NCBI GenBank assembly: GCA_948567375.1
Contig: OX419757.1
Coordinates: 23,932,001 to 23,996,000 of the forward strand
Source of the DNA: Lunularia cruciata
Taxonomy: Eukaryota; Streptophyta; Marchantiopsida; Lunulariales; Lunulariaceae
Reading direction: 5' to 3'
DNA length: 64,000 nucleotides
Shown one piece after another: positions 33,651 through 46,099 of the stretch. Below the pieces are notes generated by a model that was given only the letters and a program-made list of their open reading frames with translations, did not search any database and was not told the DNA's origin. The position numbers and the translations under genes are program-made. Positions within the stretch are counted from its first letter, which is position 1; each line of letters begins with the position of its first letter.

Positions 33651-35590
33651 TACTTGAAGATTGGGCCATCAAACCATAAAAGTCACAGTTCCTGTGACTA
33701 ACACCACCAACACTTCACATTTAGATACACCATCTTCTAATTTTTGGGAATCAGATTCTAAAGAAGGAGCTTCAGGTGTGGACACAAGCATAAAAGAGGA
33801 GACTTCTACGGAGGAGGATGAATCTGAATCTGATTCGGATGTTTATCCTTTGTGTGCTATGGATTTTGCACATAAGCCAGAGGTTTTGAAGGACCCAGAT
33901 AAATCACCATTGACACTTGAGGAGGTAGAGAGAAGGTTATCTACCCTCAAGTATGGTCCAAATGTTACCAAGGAGGAGAAGGTAAGATTTGAGGAGATTT
34001 TCTGCAAGTTCATCTATGTGTTTGCTTTTAGTTACAAGGATTTGAAGTAAGTCACCTTGGAGGAGCACAAGATAGAGGTGGAGTCACATGCAAGACCAAT
34101 CTGCCAAAAGAAACGTTGCATTAGCCCACCAATATCTTTGGTTGCAAAGGAGGAGATTGATAAGCTCAAGGAGGCTAGATTTATCTTTGAGGTAGAGAAT
34201 TCAAAATAGGTGTCTCCAATTATCATTGTGAAGAAAAAGAATGGCAAGCTTTGGTATGTGTGGATTACAAGACGCTCACTGTTGTTACTAAGAAGGACTA
34301 CTACCCATTGCCATTCATTGATGAGATCTTGGAGGAGGTTGCAGGTCATGAGAGGTACAATTTTGGAGATGGTTATAGTGGATATAACCAAATCAAGATT
34401 GCACCAGAGCATCAATAACTCACCATGTTCACCACACCTTGGGGAACTTACGTTTTCAAGGTCGTGCCCTTTGGGCTTTGCAATGCTCAAGCCACATTCC
34501 AACAGTTCATGATCAAGGTATTTGAACCTTTCATTGGGAAATTTGTGAGAGACTTCATTGATGACTTTTGTGTCTATGGAAGCAAGGAGGAGCACTTTGA
34601 GCACCTAATCAAGGTCTTGCAATGCCTGAATGAGGCAAATGCATCACTCAACCCAAAGAAGTGCATTTTTGGATGTGAAGAAGGTCTAATTTTAGGGCAC
34701 ATCATCTCCAAGGATGGAATAAAAGTTGATCTTGAGAAGGTGAGGAAAATCTCAGACCTTCCATTCCCTTCAAGCTTGACAAAGTTACGCCAATTCTTGG
34801 GGATGTTGGGTAATATAGGAGGTTCATCTTCTCATTTTCCAACAAGGCTTATGCATTGACCATCTACATGAAGAAGGGTATAGATTACATGGTGATTTTG
34901 GAGGACAAGGAGGCTCTCAAAGCTTTTGAGGAGCTCAAGCAATCCCTTGTTGTAGCTCCAATTCTTGCTAAACCTGATTGGAGTAAGCCTTTCATCCTCT
35001 ACACTAATGCTTCTTATGTATCTATAGGATGCACTCTTAGTCAATTAGACCAAGATGGGCATGATCATCCAATAGCTTATGCTAGTAGGCAGATAGTTTT
35101 AGCAGAAAAGAACTACTCTGTCACGGAGAGAGAAGGGTTGGTAGTGATCTTTGGTCTCAAGAAGTTTAGACACTACTCGATTGGAGGAAAAGCCACCATT
35201 GTCACGGATCACAAGGATTTGAAGTACATCTTCAACGAGCCTAATGTTGAAGAGAGACTAGCAAGGTGGATGATACTCTTGTTTGAGTATGCCTACACCA
35301 TTGAGGATAGGCCAGGAAAGAAACATACAAATGCTATTTTGTTATCTAGGGCCTATGGCTATACTGGAGATGAGCCAGTGGATGATTTCTTCCCGGATGA
35401 GGAGCTCATGACAATCTCAATCACTCAAGAGTTTCCAATGGAGTACAAGGAGATTGTGGATTTTGTGACAAGAGGTAATTATCCAGAAGGGATGCATGCT
35501 AGGGAGAGGAAGGCCCTTGCAGCAAGATCTAGACCTTACACAATGGTGGAGGATATTCTTTTTCACCAAGGAGCAGATGGTCTACTTTGA
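33651..35590 (+). pseudogene. B2 reverse transcriptase and RNase H (broken)
   Basis: Acidic linker (33661-33850), then RT with stops at about 34048 and 34207. The later RT part at 34425-34859 has PFGLCNAQATFQQF and the catalytic FIDD box intact at 34554-34565, where B1 has FIDE. RNase H at 34856-35590: TNASYVSIGCTLSQ (Asp to Asn as in B1), EREGLVVIFGLKKFRHYS, VTDHKDLKYIF, and on into the start of integrase. The long final open stretch of 244 codons makes this the better preserved half of B2. Confidence 0.87.
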
Positions 35591-36023
35591 AGAGTAGTGG
35601 GCAAGGAAGAGTCTATCCTACTTATAAAAAAATTTCATGAAGGTTCAGTGTTTGGAGGACACTTTGCAGGAAAGGTGAATGCTTTAAAGATTCTAGATGT
35701 AGATTACCATTGGAGAGGGATTTTCAAGGATTATCTTGATTATTGCAAAACTTGTCATGTTTGTCAAGCTTTTGTTAGAAAGTCTACATCCACTCCACCA
35801 CTTTGATCAATTCCATTGCTAGGACCTTTTGAGAAGTGGGGAATTGATTTTGTAGGTCCTCAATAGAACCCTGAGGAACAATTGGTACATTGTGGTAGTT
35901 ACTAATTACCTTACCAAGTGGGTTGAGGCTAGACCATTGAGGGACAAGAATGAAGGTGAAGTTAGTAGATTTCTTTATGAACGCATTATTGCTAGATTTG
36001 GATGCCCTTTGGAGTTGGTTTCT
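35591..36023 (+). pseudogene. B2 integrase, first part
   Basis: Zinc-binding module with FHEGSVFGGHF and CKTCHVC, then WGIDFVG with the first catalytic Asp. It is cut at 36023, directly before the second catalytic Asp codon, by the insertion of C1. It continues at 43554. Confidence 0.85.
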
Positions 36024-36408
36024 TGTGGTGCCCACATTTTTTGTTTTTTTTCAAAATTAAGGAGAAGAAGTGTATAGAGAAGTCGGATTGCGCTTGTATG
36101 ACCGAAGAAGGCAAAGAAAAGAGTCTTTGGGATGAAACCCGAAGTAAAGTGACTTTGGGGCATAAGGCAAAGTACTCAGAAATGCCCTGTCGCATACAAC
36201 CTAAAGTAAATTGTCTTTGTATCGGGGGGAGCTCAACCCAAGGCGAAGGCAGTCTAACAACCTTTTGTCGGGGTGAGAAGTTCAAGAAGAGGCCGTTCAA
36301 AAACCGATGGCCCATACGCGCAAAGGTTGATTGACAATGACAAGTGCATGCCGGAGGTGTGATTTCTTGGCAGAAACTCAAAGTGACAAAAGATGAAGAA
36401 GTGTAACT

Positions 36409-36418
36409 CTATAAAAAT
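36409..36418 (+). promoter_or_regulatory. TATA-like box before the family C start codon
   Basis: ctataaaaat lies about 26 bp before ATG 36437. The same sequence precedes the start in C-c, C2, C-g and C-h and, on the minus strand, in C-a, C-d and C-y. If used as a TATA box, transcription would begin at or next to the ATG. Confidence 0.5.
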
Positions 36419-36436
36419 CAAACTTGCAACAACGAA

Positions 36437-39000
36437 ATGTCAAGTAATTTTCCTTCACCATTGAGAAGTCGTCTTGCAGGTGATTGTGGGAAGGGAAATA
36501 GAGTTGGAATCGTGTTAGTGCAAAAGGGAGAAGTCACAAGAGTGAAATCAAGAGAGAATGAGAAGGTAGAAGAGATGGGAGGAGGAAAGAAGAACTCCAA
36601 ATTTGCAGTGAGAAATCATGCAATTTGGAGGTTAGATGTAATAGCGAGGATCAAAGTCTTGAGCCGACTTTGGATCACATTTTTGGCATGGAACTGGAAT
36701 GTAAGCTTTCCAGGATTCATGATAGAAATTATCAAGAGCAAGTGTCTCGATGGACCAGAGGAAGAAGGGAAGAGAGGAAATCCGGCTTGCTGGACAGAGT
36801 CGGATTGGAGACTTGTACTTGGGAAGGAAGTAGGCTTGGAGCAAGGAGCCACATTCTTTAGGTTGGGAGAGATAGCTCAAGACCCAAGAAGTGAGAGATG
36901 CCTTCTCGTCAAAGAGGACAAAGAACGGGTATAAGGTTGAGAGTTACAAAGACCCTATGAAAAGAGGGATTGTGAGTGCACTAATGGCTATCCTGAAGCC
37001 GGGGCAAACCACATATGTGATGAAACACCAAGCGGTGTTCTTTCACAAGCTTTTCTCAAGAGAACCAATCAATTGGGCGAGGTGTTTTCACGAGAGAACG
37101 AGGCAGATGGTGTGGAATTTGTGGGATAAGTCGCCTCCACACTACATCGTGCTATTTGCAGCACACTTCTACCTCGGGCTCAACTTGCTGAACTCGGTGG
37201 AGCAAAATTGGATGGTGTCACACTTCCATCCTGATTTGCAAAAGGAGGTCGATGTCAAGGAGCATCAATATATCTTGCAAATCAGGAGTATTGATGACTA
37301 CTACGCGAAGACAGGGAAGAATGTGGAGGTCACAGTGAGTACCCCGACTACGAAGAAGAGAAGTTGGCAAGGTGACACCAAAGACATGAAGAAACATTGG
37401 AAGACACAAAGAGGCAACCCGAGGCAAGGTATGGTGGTAATCGAGTCGGAGGACGAGGATTCAGAAGGAGATGCCGAGCTCAAAACTAAAGACTCGGAAC
37501 ACAAGGAGGAGCCTGAGCTAAAGCTGCAAAGTGGAGATACGAGTAGCGATAGTGATGAAGGGGGAGACATGACATTGGCACCAGCAGCTGACAAATACAA
37601 AGAAGAAGTGCGAACCAAGATGGAAGCCAAAGACAACACATAGTTGGAAGATGAAGTAACTGTGCTCAAAGAGAAGAAGATCAAAGTGCAGCAAAGAGTG
37701 TGCTCAAGATGTAAGGCAAAGTGTGAAGCGGGGCCAAGTAAGGCAAAGGAAGAGGTAAGAGGAAGCTTGGGAACTGAGGCATCGATTCCTATACGAAGAC
37801 TACAGAGAAGAAGGCAAGTATTGGATGAACACGAAGTACAAAGAAAAGTGGCCACCCAAGAAGAAGTAACCCCGAGCGATGGAGTGGAGTACTTGTGGGA
37901 GGTGGTGTGCCCATTGTTGGTGAAGTTGGAGTACAAGAAGAAGGAAATGCAGTCGACATGTCCAAAGCTAAAGACTATATTGCAGGTATTAGTGAGATTA
38001 GAAGAAGAGAACTCGGAGTTGAAGAAGCGTATAACCCAAGGGGAGGAGGAAAGAGAAGTACTGCGAGCAGAGGCAGTAGTAAGAAGTCAGGTAATCAAAG
38101 ACCTGAAGAGAGAAGTAAGTTATCGAGAGGATCTTGTGAAGAAGAGTGACATAGCAAGAGAGAGACAAGTAGCGGAGTATGAGATCTTGAAGCAGTAGTT
38201 GGCTTATTCAAGAGTAGAGGTAATCTATGCTATGGCAAGAGTAGCAGCGAGGGATCAAGAGCTCGATAGGGTGATGGAGAGTGTCAAGGAGAAGAAGCAA
38301 CTTTGGCAAAGAGAGTTGGCGGCACGATACAAAGAAGAAGATCAATTACCAGAGTTACTTTGTAGTGAAGAGGAGAAGGTTGTTCAGAAGGAGACGATGA
38401 AAGCCGAGTTTGAAGAGGAGTTGGAAATGTACACGGAGGACTGGCTTGCAGATCGAGAGCGAGAGAGAAAGATGAAATTGGAGCCAATGAAGGAGATAGT
38501 CCTCAAGATGAACGCGATGTTGAGTACAAAGGCCAACATTTGGATTGAAGAAACAAGATTGCACGAGTTGAAATTGTTGGTGCAAGAGACGAGGCAAAGA
38601 CAAGCAAAAGATACTGATTTGAATGCCTTACTAATTAGTCTCAAAACTCGTGTAGACATGAAGATTTCAGAGGTAGAAGATAATATTGTGATTAGATTAG
38701 ACTTAGTGAAAATTGAGATAGAAAAGCTTCGGAAAGATGTTAGAGCAAAACCCGAAGTAGATAACATAAGAGTGCAAATGTCTTTGGAGTTACCAGTGGA
38801 GACATTAGAGAAGAGTGGGTTGGGACATGAGGAGTTAGATAGATTGCCCACTAGTGCAATTTCAGATCAGGAAAAAGAATTGCTGGAATTGGTAGAAGAA
38901 GTAGAAGATATGAAACCCAAGGATAAAGTAGTAAGAAGTAAATTTACTTTGGGTTTGGGTTTGAAAGCCGAGGAAGAAGTAGACATCGAATCGGAGTAGT
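36437..39000 (+). pseudogene. Family C protein gene in C1, nearly intact: conserved N-terminal domain plus long coiled coil
   Basis: About 855 codons, broken only by one frameshift near 36890 and two TAG codons (37641-37643, 38196-38198). Layout: residues 1-150, basic N-terminus (MSSNFPSPLRSRLAG, GGGKKNSKFAVRNHAI, FLAWNWNVSFPGF, RGNPACWTESDWRLVLGK); about 190-265, conserved helical region (YVMKHQAVFFHKLF, EPINWARCFHERTRQMVWNL, PPHYIVLFAAHFYLGLNLLN); about 325-400, acidic (EDEDSEGDAELK, GDTSSDSDEGG); about 421, CSRCKAKC; about 480-720, long coiled coil (VRLEEENSELKKRI and more); then a conserved tail ending EEEVDIESE. No RT, integrase, protease or DDE transposase motif is visible. Gag-like or structural is my best guess; the family is not one I can name. 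Confidence 0.75.
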
Positions 39001-39088
39001 AACAGTTTTGAGATTTGAAGAGGCAGATATGAAGAGGTGCATTGCCATTTCAGATCTGCAAGTTTGTAGAGTTGTTAGGAGGAGGTAC

Positions 39089-42000
39089 TATGGTGCCCAC
39101 ATTTTTTGTTTTTCTCAAAATAAAGGAGAAGAAGTGTACAGAGAAGTCGAATTGCGCCTGTATGGCCGAAGAAGGCAAAGGAAAGAGTCTTTGGGATGAA
39201 ACCCGAAGTAAAGTGACTTCGGGTCATAAGGCGAAGTACTCGGAAATGCCCTATTAGCATACAACCTGAAGTAAATTGTCTTTGTATCGGGGGGAGCTCA
39301 ACCCGAGGCGAAGACAGTCTAACAACCTTTCGTTGGGGCGAGAAATTCAAGAAGGGGCCGTTTAAAAACAGGCAGCCCATACGTGCAAAGGTTTATTGAC
39401 AGTGATTGGTGCATGCCGGAGGTGTGATTTCTTGGTAGAAACTTGAAGCAACAAAAGACAAAGAAGCACAACTCTATAAAAATTGAAACTGCAACGATGA
39501 AATGTCAAGTAATTTTCCTTTGCCGTTGAGAAGTCGTCTTGCAAGTGATCAAAGAAAGGGAAATAGAGTTGGGATCGTGTTAGTGCGCAAGGGCAAAGTT
39601 GTGAGAGTGAAATCAAGAGAAAATGAGAAAGTAGAAGAGATGGGAGGAGGGAAGAAGAACTCCGAATTCATAGTGAAAAATCATGCGATTTGAAGGTTAG
39701 ATGTGATAGCAAGGATTGAAGTCTTGAGCTAACTTTGGATCACCTTTTTGGCATGGAACGTAAGTTTTCCAGGACTCATGATAGAAATCATCGAGAGTAA
39801 GTGTCTCGATGGACCCGAGGATGAAGGGAAGAGAGGAAATTTGGCTTGTTGGATAGAATCGGATTGGAGACTAGTACTCGAGAAGGAAGTAGGCTCGGAG
39901 CAGGGAGCTATGTTCTTGGGAAAGGGAGAGATAGCCCAGGAAACTCAGGAGGTGAGAGATGCCTTCTCGTCTAAACGGACGAAGAATGGGTACAAGGTTG
40001 AGAGCTACAAAGACCCTATGAAGAGAGGGATCGTGAGTGCTCTGATGGCTATCTTGAAGCCAGAGAGAACCACTTATGTGATGAAACACCAAGCGGTGTT
40101 CTTCCATAAGTTGTTTGCAGGAGAACCAATCAATTGGGCAAGGTGTTTTCACGGGAGAACAAGGTAGATGGTGTGGAATTTGCGGGATAAGTTGCCTCCA
40201 CACTACATTGTGCCATTTGCAGCACACTTCTACCTTGGGCTCAACTTGTTGAATTTGGTGGAGCGGACTAGGATGGTGTTGCACTTCTATCCGGATGTGC
40301 AAAAGGAGGTCAATATCGAGGAACAACAGTACATTCTCCAAATCAGGAGCACCGACGACTACTATGCAAAGACAGGGAAGAACGTGGAGGTCGTAGTGAG
40401 TACTCCGACGAAGAAGAGGAGTCGGCAAGGAGAAGCCGAAGATAGCAAGAAACCTTGGAAGATGCAGAGAAGTAACCCGAGGCGAAGTATGATAGTGATT
40501 GAGTTGGAGGATGAGGACTCAGAAGGAGATGCCGAGCTCAAAACGGAAGACTCGGAACATGAGGAGGAGCCTGAGCTAACATTGTAGAGTGCAGAACAAG
40601 CAGCGATAGTGATGAAGTGGGAGAGATAAACTCGGCACTAGCAGCTGACAAATACAAGGAGGAAGAAGTGCATGCTGAGATGGAGGCCAAAGACAACACA
40701 CAATTGGAGGACGAACTAACTGTGCCCGAGGAAAGGAAGATCGTAGTACAGCAAGGAGTTTGCTAAAGACATAAGGTGAAGTGTGAAGCAGGGCCGAGTA
40801 AAGTGAAGGAAGAGGTCGGAGCAAGCTTGGGCAATGAGGCGTCAATTCCAATACAAAGACTGCAAAGGAGAAGGCGAGTATCGGGTAAAGAAGAGGTAAG
40901 GAAGGAGATTTCTATGCAGGAAGAAGTAGTTGCGAGAAATGGAGTGGAGTACCTGCAAGAGATTGTGTGTCCATTGTTGGTGAGGTTGGAGCACAAGAAG
41001 AGGGAGATGCAGTTGACATGTCCAGAGGTGAAGACTGTGTTGCAGGCGTTAGCGCAACTAGACGAAGAGAACTCGGAGTTGAAGAAGAGTGTAACCCAAG
41101 GTGAGGAGGAAAGGGAAGTATTGCAAGCGGAGGCAATAGAGAGAAGTCAGGTAATTGAAGACCTGAAGAGAGAAGTGAGCTATTGAGAGGAGCTTGTGAA
41201 GAAGAGTGACATAGCAAGGGAGAGACAAGTAGCTGAATACGAGATCTTGAAGTAGCAATTTGCTGATTTCAGAGTAGAAGTTATCCATGCTATGGCGAGA
41301 GTAGCAGCAAAGGATCAAGAGCTCGATAGAGTGATGGAGAGTATGGAGGAGAAGAAACAACTCTGGCAACGAGAGTTGGCGGCACGATACAAAGAAGAAG
41401 ACTAATTATGAGAGTTACTTTGTAATCAAGAGGAGAAGGTAGTACAGGAGGAGAAGGAGAAGGAGACGGTGAAAGCCGAATTTGAGGAGGAGTTGGCAAT
41501 GTACAGAGAGGATTGGCTTGCAGATTGGGAACAAGAAAGGAAGACAAGATTGGAGCCAATAAAGGAGATTGTCTTCCAGATGAATGCAATGTTGAGTACA
41601 AAGGCCAGCGTTCAAATTGAAGAGACGAGACTGCACGAGTTGAAATTGTTGGTGCAGGAGACAAGGCAAAGACAAGCAAAAGACACCAAGATGAACGCCT
41701 TGTTGATTAAATTGAGAAATTGTGTAGATAGGAAGATATTAGAGGTAGAAGATAATATTGCGATTAGACTAGACTTAGTGAAAATAAAGATAGAAAAGCT
41801 TCGGAAAGATGTTGAAGCAAAACCCAAAGTAGATAACATAGGAGTGCAAATGTCTTCGGAGTTACCAAAGGAGACATTAGAGAATAGTGGGTCGGGAGAT
41901 AAGAAGTTAGATAGATTACCCACTAGTGGAATTTCAGATTAGGAAAGGGAGTTGCTGGAATTGGTAGAAGAAGTAGGAGATATGAAACCCAAGGTTAGAG

Positions 42001-42863
42001 TAGTAGGAAGTAAATTTACTTTGGGTTCGTGTTTGAAAGCCAAGGAAGAAGTAGACATCGGATCAGAGAAGTAACAGATTTGAGATTTGAAGAGGCAGAT
42101 ATGAAGAGGTGCCTTGTCATTTTGGATCTACAGGTTAGAAGAGTTGTTGTAGAACGGTATAGTTGTTAGAAGTGTAGATTGCTTCACTACTTAAGAGTGG
42201 CATTCGCATGAAATTGTTGTTCAGTGCTCATTATTTCTAAGAATAGATAAAGCAAAGTGCTGTGAAGCAGTACTCGTCGCTTGAGCTTGATTTCGAGCAT
42301 CAACTTTGCAATTGTGTTTGTGAGTGTTTGGAGAAATTCAAAGTGCAAGTTAGAGTGTTTGTTGGATGTTGGATTCCACAACCTTGATCTTCATTTGGTG
42401 TGTTTGATCTTGAGTGAAGTGCAATCGAAGCAATGCCTTGATAGATCTGAGAGGAATTGTAGTGTTGGTAGTATTCTGCATTGTGAGTGCAATGCAAAGT
42501 TGATGTGAAGCAATTTCAATCAAGGAAGTTGTGCCTTTAGTGGAGGAGTGGAACACAATTTTGAGGTGAAGTTGTTTTGCAATGAAGTGCCGTTTTTGGG
42601 AGAGCCTGAATCATCACAATCAAGATTGTTTGGAAAGATTTGATGGAGTTGTGATTAAGGAGTGTTAATTTGTGACAAGACTGTGAATCAATGCTTGTTA
42701 CTCTCTTATGGGTGTGGTTTCTACCTCAGATACTAAAGAAGAACTCAAGAAGAACTACAATTGTTACTTTGCTTTGTATTCGACCAATTCTGACTCGTAT
42801 CTCTGCGGGAACAAACTTTACTTACCCGATTACCACAAAAGTGATATTTGCGGGGTTGTCACA
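39089..42863 (+). mobile_element. C2: long family C element inside C1
   Basis: Starts TATGGTGCCC, ends GGGGTTGTCACA. Perfect duplication ggtac at 39084-39088 and 42864-42868. 3775 bp. It sits in the 3' untranslated part of C1, shortly after the C1 stop codon. Confidence 0.92.
39502..42073 (+). pseudogene. Family C protein gene in C2 (broken)
   Basis: Pieces 39502-39693 (N-terminus), 39748-40167 and 40168-40587 (one frame, split by TAG 40165-40167), 40776-41186 and 41469-41942. Same domain order as C1. A frameshift near 40600 lies in the acidic part. Stops at 41185, 41254 and 41403 lie in the coiled coil. Confidence 0.78.
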
Positions 42864-43553
42864 GGTACATTAGGAAGATAATTGTTGATTGCTTCACTAC
42901 TTAAGAGTGGCATTTGCAGTCAGATGTTGTTCAGTGCTCATTATTTCTAAGAATAGATAAAGCGAAGTGTTGTGAAGCAGTGCTCGTCGCTTGAGCTTGA
43001 TTCCGAGTATGTGAAGAATTTCAAAGTGCAAGTCAGTGTGTTTGTTGGATGTTGGATTCCATAGCCTTGATCTTCATTCTGTGTGTTTGATCTTGAGTGA
43101 AGTGCAATCAAAGCAATGCCTTGACAGATCTGAGAGGAATTGTAGTGTTGGTAGTATTCTGCATTTGTGAGTGCAGTGCAAGGTTGATGTGAAGCAATTT
43201 CGATCGAGGAAGTTGTGCCTTTAGTGGAGGGGTGGAATACAATTTTGTGGCGAAGTCGTTTTGTAGTGAAGTGCCGTTTTTGGGAGAGCCTGAATCATCA
43301 CAATCAAGATTGTTTGGAAAGATTTGAAGGATTTGTGATTATGGAGTGTTAATTTGTGATAAGACTACAAATTAGTGCTTGTTACTCTCTTATGGGTGTG
43401 GTTTCTACCTGAGAGACTTAAGAAGAACTCAAGAAGAACTACATTGTGACTTTTGACTTTGTATTTGGACATTTCTGACTTGTATCTCTACGAGAACAAA
43501 CTTTACTTACCCGATTACCGTAAAAGTAATATTTTCCGGGTTGTCACATTTCT

Positions 43554-44236
43554 TAAAGAGGAGAAGATATTACGTGAAGCATTACTATAGCTATGCTACA
43601 ACATTTCTCTATCACACATAGAGTAACTACATCCTATAGGCCAAATTCCAATGGCTAGGCAGAGAGAACTAATCAAATCTTGTGCATGATGTTGGCCAAA
43701 GATGCAAAAATGGGAGAGGCTAAACATCATTGGGACATGAGGATCATGCAATTTTGTGCGAGTATAGGACAACCATGAAGACTTCCACCAAATTTTCTCC
43801 ATTTCAATTGGTATATGGTATTGAGTCTACCCAACCTATTCACTTTGATCTTCCTACCTTCCAAAGCATTCATAGGAGATTGAAGAAAGCACAAGGAGGT
43901 GATGCACAAAAGTCAAGGAAGGAACAACTCACAAAGTTGGAAGAGGCAAGAGCAGTTGCTATGGTTTGAAAGGAGCAAGCCCAAAGGAAAAAAAAGTAGA
44001 GCTATGACAAGAGGCAAAGCAAGAAGAAGGTGGAGCCTTTCAAAGAAGGTGATTGGGTAATGTTGTTTGATTCTATTTGATTCAAGAGAGTGCAAAAGAA
44101 GTTTTTGCTTAAGTAATTCAGACCTTTCATAGTGGAGAAAGTGTGGGGCAATTACACTTATAATCTCAAGGAGTTGGGAGGGAGACACTTTGATAGGATT
44201 AACCATGATAAGTTGAAGATATATCATAGAAGGTAG
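43554..44236 (+). pseudogene. B2 integrase, last part
   Basis: Resumes after C1. The codon for the second catalytic Asp has become TAA (43554-43556; B1 has GAT). ERTNQ with the catalytic Glu is present near 43666 but preceded by a TAG. Then EYRTTMKTSTKFSPFQLVYG (43755-43815) and a damaged GPY/F region near 44120-44160. It ends by 44236. Confidence 0.85.
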
Positions 44237-44284
44237 AGAGACCTTCACTTTGAGGACAAAGTGAAAACTTAGTCCGAGGGTAAA

Positions 44285-44975
44285 TGTAACACCCATTTGT
44301 GCATGTGTGTGGTATTGTGATATTTAGCTTGGTATTACAAGTACTTGAGAGATGTTATTTATATATAGATAAAGGATGGTTTTACATAAGTCATGATTAG
44401 CTAAAGTTAGTCATAGCTAAGAAAGAGTGGACCTTACTTTAGAGGAAGTTGAAAAGATGAGCACCACTATTTTGGATTCTAGTGTGTTGACTTGGTATTA
44501 TTCCTAGGTGTTTGGCTTTGAAGAAAGAGTTGGGAACTCTTGGGCCCGCAAGCCTTTTTGTTTTGGATTCTTCTATAGTCCAAGGATAGCCCATGTGAAG
44601 GAATCATTGACTTAGTGGTTGGGTCAAGATAAGATCCCATGCTAGTGGAATATGCCCATGTGAATGTATATTCCTTTCTACTTTTTGACTTTACTTGACT
44701 TTTAGTCTAGTAACTTGAGTTACTGCGGTAATTAGTAACTTTGGTACCTAACTTTTTCACAAGTATATAAACAAGGGGTGAGGAGGTACTCATCATCCTT
44801 TCATTTGCAACTATCTCTCTCTCATTGAGTTCTCTAGTGAGCAATATCTTGAGTCTTGGAGTGTTAGCGTTGGAGGAGTATGATGAAGTTGGGGTTCCTT
44901 GCCTTCTTAGTCCATAGTGCGCTACCATAAAAGCCATCAGAGGTTCATACTGAGTGAGAGACAGGCCGGCTCATA
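44285..44975 (+). repeat. 3' LTR of B2
   Basis: TGTAACACCC to GGCTCATA (CACA changed to CATA); TATA box at 44764-44771. Preceded by ccgagggtaaa, the putative purine tract. Confidence 0.92.
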
Positions 44976-46076
44976 GGCCAGACTTGTGAATAGGAACTAC
45001 CTATTTTAAGCACCATCTATCAGGAAAGTCACACTTGATTGCCTCATTCAAATGAGAAGTAAGTACTAGAATCAGATGGTTACCGCCCCACTTCAGAAGT
45101 TCAACAACACATAGTCCATCAAGGTCTCCAGCCTTACCATTGGCCAACTACTTCAGTTGGTACTTGAAATAAGCTTCAGAGATAGTGAGAGCAGATCCGA
45201 GGCAAGACCCTTTTTCCTAGATGCCATGTTTGGAGCATCTGGGAAAAAGTACAAAGCCTTCACATAGTTACAAAGCTTGTTTGGGTTCAGAAATGGAGAT
45301 AGGACCTGATAGTTACCTTCTTCTAGAAAGCCTTGGGATTGCTCCCCAGATCAGTGCTCAACTCAACTTCCTTGAGTCAAGGGAGACCAAGTCTCTTCTT
45401 GTGAGAATATCTTGGAAATGAAATAGTTGATGTAGATTGAAGAAGTTCAACAAACTGATCACTACGGTGTTGAAAATCAAAACTCCACTCCATAGAGCTC
45501 AATTTCTGATAGATAGCTTGTTGGTACAGATCTCTCTTGTGAGAATCTAGATGGATTTTCCCTCTAAATGCATGGTCAATATGTAATGTTGTTCTATTAA
45601 GGCAAGAAAGAAGGATGGCACAAGATAGAGGTGCATGGTTAGATTGAGGTTGAGGATCTAAAACAACAAATTGGAGACAATGTGTATATCACTAGGTGAG
45701 GTGACCATATAATCTATAGTGCTTGATCCACCTAAAGCAAAGCATGTACTCTTACAAGTTTCTGGAAATTGAGAAATGTCATTCAAGATCTTCAAGCTCA
45801 ATTGGTACCAAAGCTCAAAAACTGCTCACTCATGGGGTTAGACACAAGATCTTTGGAAGAGCATGACCAAGAACTAGAATGATCTATCAAGTTATGGATA
45901 GGGTCATTCTCAAGGTCACTAAACTTAGGGATTTGAGAAGCTTGGATCCTAGCATTGAAATCACCAAGAATAAGTATTGCACCTTTACTTTGAGATTCCA
46001 ACACATCCTTTGTCAAGGAGTGTAAAGACAGCATGGTATTGAACACTCTACTTGAATAGGTTGGTGATGTCAATGA
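44976..46076 (-). pseudogene. L1-like LINE, minus strand: endonuclease end and RT start (broken)
   Basis: On the minus strand 45798-46073 contains GAILILGDFNARI, the GDFN motif of AP-type LINE endonucleases. The stretch around 45650-45700 reads like the VVLDPQPQSNHAPLS end of that domain. 44976-45230 matches the RT N-terminal region at 46225-46450 and continues at 22082-21990 beyond B2. Frames are broken throughout, and 45240-45600 is linker with no named domain. Confidence 0.68.
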
Positions 46077-46099
46077 TCTGATCTGATCTGAAACCAGCT

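Larger units (their letters stand above)
36024..43548 (+). mobile_element. C1: long family C element in B2 integrase, containing C2
   Basis: Starts TGTGGTGCCC, ends GGGTTGTCACA; perfect duplication tttct at 36019-36023 and 43549-43553. Own sequence is 36024-39088 plus 42869-43548, about 3.75 kb. Best-preserved gene of the family. Confidence 0.92.
22083..44975 (+). mobile_element. Element B2: second copy of the B family, carrying three C elements
   Basis: LTRs at 22083-22771 and 44285-44975. The flanks are ggct (22079-22082) and ggcc (44976-44979), a 4-bp duplication with one change. Own sequence is in four blocks: 22083-22930, 26728-28057, 31824-36023 and 43554-44975, together about 7.8 kb, like B1. 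The gaps are filled by C-c, C-d and C1 (with C2 inside). Removing each C and one copy of its 5-bp duplication restores collinearity with B1. B2 lies in minus-strand LINE sequence, which continues on both sides. Confidence 0.93.

Noticed and set aside
36024-43548. Family C as a CACTA, hAT or Mutator DNA transposon
   Set aside because: Those leave 3-, 8- and 9-bp duplications and have longer inverted ends; here 5 bp and only TGTG/CACA. A Ginger-like element remains possible but no integrase-like transposase is visible.
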